Part shown: one piece after another, positions 58,673 through 64,000 of the stretch
Position numbering within the stretch: the stretch's first letter is position 1
Layout: each line of letters opens with the position of its first letter
Assembly (NCBI GenBank): GCA_025642075.2
Contig: JAODUO010000074.1
Span: 62,001 to 126,000, forward strand
Source: Ridgeia piscesae
Taxonomy: Eukaryota > Annelida > Polychaeta > Sabellida > Siboglinidae
Direction: 5' to 3'
DNA length: 64,000 nucleotides
Program-made: the position numbers and the translations under genes
Notes under the pieces: model-generated
Told to the model about the DNA's origin: nothing
Database searches by the model: none
What the model saw: only the letters and a program-made list of their open reading frames with translations

Positions 58673-60600
58673 AAAGTCACATGCGGTGCCATTACGTTAC
58701 GTGTCACGTAACTGTACTTTCATTGATATGGCAGATTCGCCCAGACAGTCATGATCGCGTGTTAGCCATGTTAGTGACATCATTATCTGTATGTTTTATA
58801 TGTTGTCTCCGATTGATTGGATGATTTACCAGTTTAACTTTGATGCATGTCCATGTAATTACAATATACCGTAATGTAACTTACTAATGTCAGTCACATT
58901 AATTTTATGGAGTCTCTAATTTATAGATGTATGATCCTGTGTGTACACAATAATGTGCAATATGTGGAAATGAAGTCATTCCATGAATACATAACAGAAC
59001 GATAAAGTTATTGTACAAATTGAGATATTAAAACTTGGATAGTAGTGACACATGTATAAGTCATGCTAGCCGTTCGTTCTTATCGTCAATATCTGTTTTG
59101 GAAGTACAAATGAGTCCACATGTTTATCTGCAGACTCTGCAGTTTAGGGAGTGGGTGGCTTTGTGTGGTTCTAGTGTTAGCTTAGGTTACTCATCCTTTG
59201 GTGGAAGAGACTGTCCATTTTTTTTAACCTGCAGTGGACAGTCGCAAAACACTCACCCTGGAACAGACTTAAGTGGAAAATATTTTCAAATAAAATTTAA
59301 GACACCTCGAATTCAAACACAAATGCAGTTATTGAAAAATCACATACACTAAAATACACTGGTTCTAAATCGTATGTTTGTACATTATCAGACTAAAATC
59401 AACTGCATGTGTGTGCGTGTGGTGTGTGCATATGCGCGTGTGTGTACGTGAATTTCAATTTGACTTAAACTCAGTATAAAATTACTGGTTTTCAAATTGG
59501 GTAATGTTCTGAATTTTTACACCGGCCTGACCCACCCCGGACTTATCGGACCGCGTCTCCCAAAACAGAACATTTAGCGTGACTACTATTCAAAATGACC
59601 CTTCACGCAACATAAGCCCGTTGACCACTGGCGCGCAATAAAAAGATGGGCCGAAAAAGATGTAATCTTTGTGAGACCGTTCAGAAGAAAATATCTTTCA
59701 CCAAGCACTGAACGAACTTCTGCGTGGTTGACAGGCATAGTTCATAGGTCGTTACGCTAGGAGGTGCGTGTGATCGTGTGATCGTGTGATCAATACGTCA
59801 TGAATTTGCTGAATGTACACCTGGACATCAGTAAGCACTACTTGTAATGTGAACGATTGTGTATATGATGATTCATTCACAGAAAATAAAACTAAAGATT
59901 GTTGTTGTGAAATAGATGACTGATCTTGAGGCTGTGAAAGTGAATGGGGAAATTTCACCGTCCACACTGAACTGAAATAAATCGAGTGCACATAACACAT
60001 TATTTACCACAGTCTGTCAGTCACACGCCAGTCACACGTACATTAAATGTTGAGTTTCGAATTCTCGGATGTTCGAGATGTTTCGTTATACTCGGCACAT
60101 CGGTCCTGGTGGAGTCATATCATATTATGACAGATATTCAGATAATGTCGGGTGACTGTTCATGAGAAGAACGCATTCAAGCGTGCAAGCGACCGCGTGA
60201 CCTCAATGCAGCGGCACTCGGAAACCTCAGCGAAAGGAGTGACCGATTTCCAAGAAACAGAACGGTTGGTTTTCCGAAACAAAACGGGCGGTTTTCTGGG
60301 AACTTAAGTAGTGGATTTCTGGAAACGAATGGTTTCTTTTCTGGAAAATACATTCGCTGAGTAACTCATTAATACTGGTCGGCGGCCTATACGCGCCGTT
60401 CTTTCTTAACTCGATCCCCAAGGCCAAGACGGTTGAAAACAGCTGTTTACGACTTCAGTGAAAACGATTCTTGACAAGATAACGCAATAAGGTAAGGGCG
60501 CTTAATTATTATTATTAACTCGAAGAGGAAAGCGCGTTAATTATTAACACATTTTGATCGATTTCTGGCATTATATTATGATTTTGTGATCACGTGACAA

Positions 60601-60653
<53 letters not shown>

Positions 60654-63146
60654 GTAGTACAGGCGCAGTAGATGCTCCTTGCGAAATTGGTCACCGTAAC
60701 CCAGATAGCATGCAAACGTTACATTAACGTTTGCATTTGGTTAGAACCGTTTGATTTTGGTTACCGTTAAATTTCTAACGTTCCCGAAACGTTAGTTTTC
60801 GGTTGTTTTTGTTTGGTTAGAAAGTAAATTTAACGTAGATCTACGTTAAATAAACGAGCAAAATAACGCAAAAAAAAAGTTCACATGTAAACGTTAAACC
60901 AACGTTTCTATGCTATCTGGGAAGTGATCATTTTGATGGGTTTTTTTTCGAGATGCGGGCCTAAACTGCAAAAAGTACCGAAACAAATTGTCTAATTAGA
61001 TACTATATTGTTCTCTTCTTCGAAATTCCAGCAAATTATTTTAAGATTTCCATCCGCTAAGCACTTCAGGGCCAAAACCCCCACAATTTACCATTGGGCA
61101 TTGACTAAAATCGGTTCTTTTGTCTATCGCATCGTCAATCTAATGAGAATTTCACCATACAATATTATACTTACATCGCTAAATGCTTTGATGACATGTC
61201 AGGTTTGGAAGCCTTTTTAATTTGTAAAATGCCAGAAAGTGGCTCTATTTAACGTGCCAACAATGGCCAAAATTACTCTTCCAGTTGAAGTTTCCAAAGT
61301 TTGACGTAGTGCCATATAAAGACATTGCTCAATTTATTTTTCCTGCATTCCCTGTACAAATGGTATACCCATTGGTAATAGACAGTAGAACATTAGGTTT
61401 AAAACATGAGGAATAAAAAATGTACACAGCGCTTTCTACAGTGACCAGTTTTTGCGTCCAGTTCATTGGTTTCTAAGGATCAATTACACGAATATATTAC
61501 TATATCTGTATGATACCTATACGTGTATGCCTTTCCTACGTCTTTAACAAATGATATGCAAAAGAAAAGATAGTTATATACCTAAACTCAACGAAAATAT
61601 AACACGTTTAAATGTTAAAATATGGTGTTCCGTTCCAGGTGCGTGTCCAGTGTCATATATTGAAACAGCTGCCTCAAAACAATGGGTAATGTACGTATTT
61701 TTTATTTGTTCATATTAACCAGCAACCACGTTGCTATAACTACATCAATGACAGTAGCAATATTCACGATATAGCGTGTCCAGCGTCATAAGCACATACC
61801 ACATTTGTAGGTCACAGTTTACTTAGGGGCAATTCCCGGATGCCTATGATAGTTGGTAATGATAAAGATAACTGATCGGGGTTACTGATTATGCATTAAT
61901 ACGGAATCGGAAATAGACCGTTCCAAAAAACAACTGTGGAATTTTTTTCACCATAATAACAACGAGGATAAATAATGTTTCTAAGTCAAATTAAATTGTA
62001 TAACTCGTAATTCTTATTAAATGGTATGCACACTAAATGATCCAGGAATATTTTTAGTTCATGTTTATCTGAAGCTACATAAATTGTATGCACTATTGTA
62101 ATTTATAATCGATGACGCTGGACACGCGATGAAAATCACGTTTGATTTCGAGTGAATGTCATAACAAAAGTAAGATATATTACAGTGAACCGTTTATGGG
62201 ACATGTCTCAATATGTGTAAAATGAGAAAATAAAACTGAACTGGTAAAAACGAAACATTTATTTTTGGACTTGCGATAATCCAAATTGTAAATTTTTGGG
62301 ACTTTGGCCCTTTAATTAAAGAAAGATATTTTACATATTCGTCCGTCCCCAAACCTAGCCGAGCACAATTTACATTTTTCAGCTGGACAAGAAATCCATT
62401 TACTTTTTGAAAGTCTAAGTAACCCATCTAGACTTTACAGTTAATTTCTCATTTTTGGTGTGAAGACACTCAGTGAATAAATAAAATATAGCTGTGACTG
62501 ATTTGGGTTATCCGGTTGATATGATCCCTTTCCTTATATATTACTACAATACATTGGTGATTTTCTTGTAAGAATTGTGTGCGTGGTGACTTATGTGAAA
62601 ACAATTATGGGTATAAACTAAATCAATTGGACGATCGTTCCCGAATGATTCTTCAGGATTAGTGTTTTTATGTTTATTCTTATCTGCAGTTTGACACTTT
62701 TGTATTTTGGAACAGTTTGTGTGATAGTTGAATTTCTAAGTTCCAAGATTCGGTTAATTGGTTGGTAGTGTAACGCTGAGAGAATAGGGCTTTGTTGGAA
62801 ACATAAACATACGCACGCACACGTACATGGAAAATAAGATGAAGAGAGAGAATAGGGCTTTGGTGGAAACATAAACATACGCACGCACACGTACATGGAA
62901 AATAAGATGAAGAGAGAGAATAGGGCTTTGGTGGAAACATAAACATACGCACGCACACGTACATGGAAAAGTGAGATGAAGTGAGAGAATAGGGCTTTGG
63001 TGGAAACATAAACATACGCACGCACACGTACATGGAAAAGTAAGATGAAGTGAGAGAATAGGGCTTTGGTGGAAACATAGACATACGCACGCACACGTAC
63101 ATGGAAAATAAGATGAAGTGAGAGAATAGGGCTTTGGTGGAAACAT
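58673..63146. repeat. 4.47-kb tandem unit, copy 3
   Basis: 4474 bp, same content and order. Differences include ATATATTTTGCG after the TA tract (about 60604-60652) and an A-run change, GCAAAAAAAAAGTTC, in the AACGTT element. Confidence 0.95.
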
Positions 63147-63567
63147 AAAGTCACATGCGGTGCCATTACGTTACGTGTCACGTAACTGTACTTTCATTGA
63201 TATGGCAGATTCGCCCAGACAGTCATGATCGCGTGTTAGCCATGTTAGTGACATCATTATCTGTATGTTTTATATGTTGTCTCCGATTGATTGGATGATT
63301 TACCAGTTTAACTTTGATGCATGTCCATGTAATTACAATATACCGTAATGTAACTTACTAATGTCAGTCACATTAATTTTATGGAGTCTCTAATTTATAG
63401 ATGTATGATCCTGTGTGTACACAATAATGTGCAATATGTGGAAATGAAGTCATTCCATGAATACATAACAGAACGATAAAGTTATTGTACAAATTGAGAT
63501 ATTAAAACTTGGATAGTAGTGACACATGTATAAGTCATGCTAGCCGTTCGTTCTTATCGTCAATATC
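63147..63567. repeat. 4.47-kb tandem unit, truncated copy 4
   Basis: Identical to the first 420 bp of the other copies, up to GTCAATATC, where it jumps to a diverged version of a later part of the unit. Confidence 0.93.
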
Positions 63568-63950
<383 letters not shown>

Positions 63951-64000
63951 ATCTCCCCAAAGAAATTTTATGGGCCCCTCCACAAATCAAAGAAAATTAA

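Noticed and set aside
50093..63181. Open frames repeated in each 4.47-kb unit (for example 105, 82, 70, 77 and 187 codons)
   Set aside because: They recur only because the DNA unit recurs. Several begin at non-ATG codons, none resembles a known protein, and the longest run through the 68-bp sub-repeat.

Overview
The window is animal nuclear DNA. It has two intron-containing genes with GT..AG splice sites, AT-rich spacers, and an exceptional density of minisatellites, microsatellites and short inverted-repeat (MITE-like) elements. Nothing bacterial, viral or organellar is seen. The encoded proteins are close to vertebrate RagC and EXTL3 but not vertebrate-like in detail. Together with the repeat-rich spacers this suggests an invertebrate, perhaps a lophotrochozoan such as a mollusc. 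That placement is inference.

Layout. (1) 1-8566, minus strand: a complete RRAGC-type Rag GTPase gene, nine coding exons and 390 codons. Its last exon is at 1280-1449 and its start codon at 8564-8566; a 34-bp minisatellite lies just beyond its 3' end. (2) About 8.6-28.9 kb: a 20-kb spacer with no recognisable protein gene. It holds at least ten tandem arrays (14 to 34 bp units, plus CA, TA, GA and ATTC/ATCC tracts), a 1.94-kb transposon-like element with TA-flanked terminal inverted repeats, and one possible 5' non-coding exon of the next gene. (3) 29166-47958, plus strand: a complete EXTL3 (exostosin-like 3) gene, seven coding exons and 995 codons, involved in heparan sulfate synthesis. (4) 47959-49730: 3' UTR and downstream DNA. 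(5) 49731-63567: three nearly identical 4.47-kb tandem units plus the start of a fourth, followed by an older diverged piece of the same unit and a long TG tract.

The most unusual observation is inside EXTL3. Two introns consist mostly of tandem arrays whose unit is the intron-exon junction itself. Intron 3 ends in exactly 93 copies of a 73-bp unit (66 nt of intron end plus the first 7 nt of the next exon). Intron 5 ends in about 80 copies of a 42-bp unit (12 nt of intron end plus the first 30 nt of the next exon). Each copy re-creates a 3' splice site. Intron 2 has a small four-copy version at its acceptor, and intron 4 ends in a degenerate 40-bp array. The two large arrays have opposite predicted consequences. 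Wrong acceptor choice in the 73-bp array always leads to a stop or frameshift. Wrong choice among the last copies of the 42-bp array adds in-frame 14-residue blocks to the glycosyltransferase domain. I know of no named system with this arrangement, but I could not search for one.

The two genes have unrelated roles: RagC acts in amino-acid signalling to TORC1 at the lysosome, EXTL3 in Golgi/ER glycosaminoglycan synthesis. They point away from each other, and nothing in the sequence suggests joint regulation.
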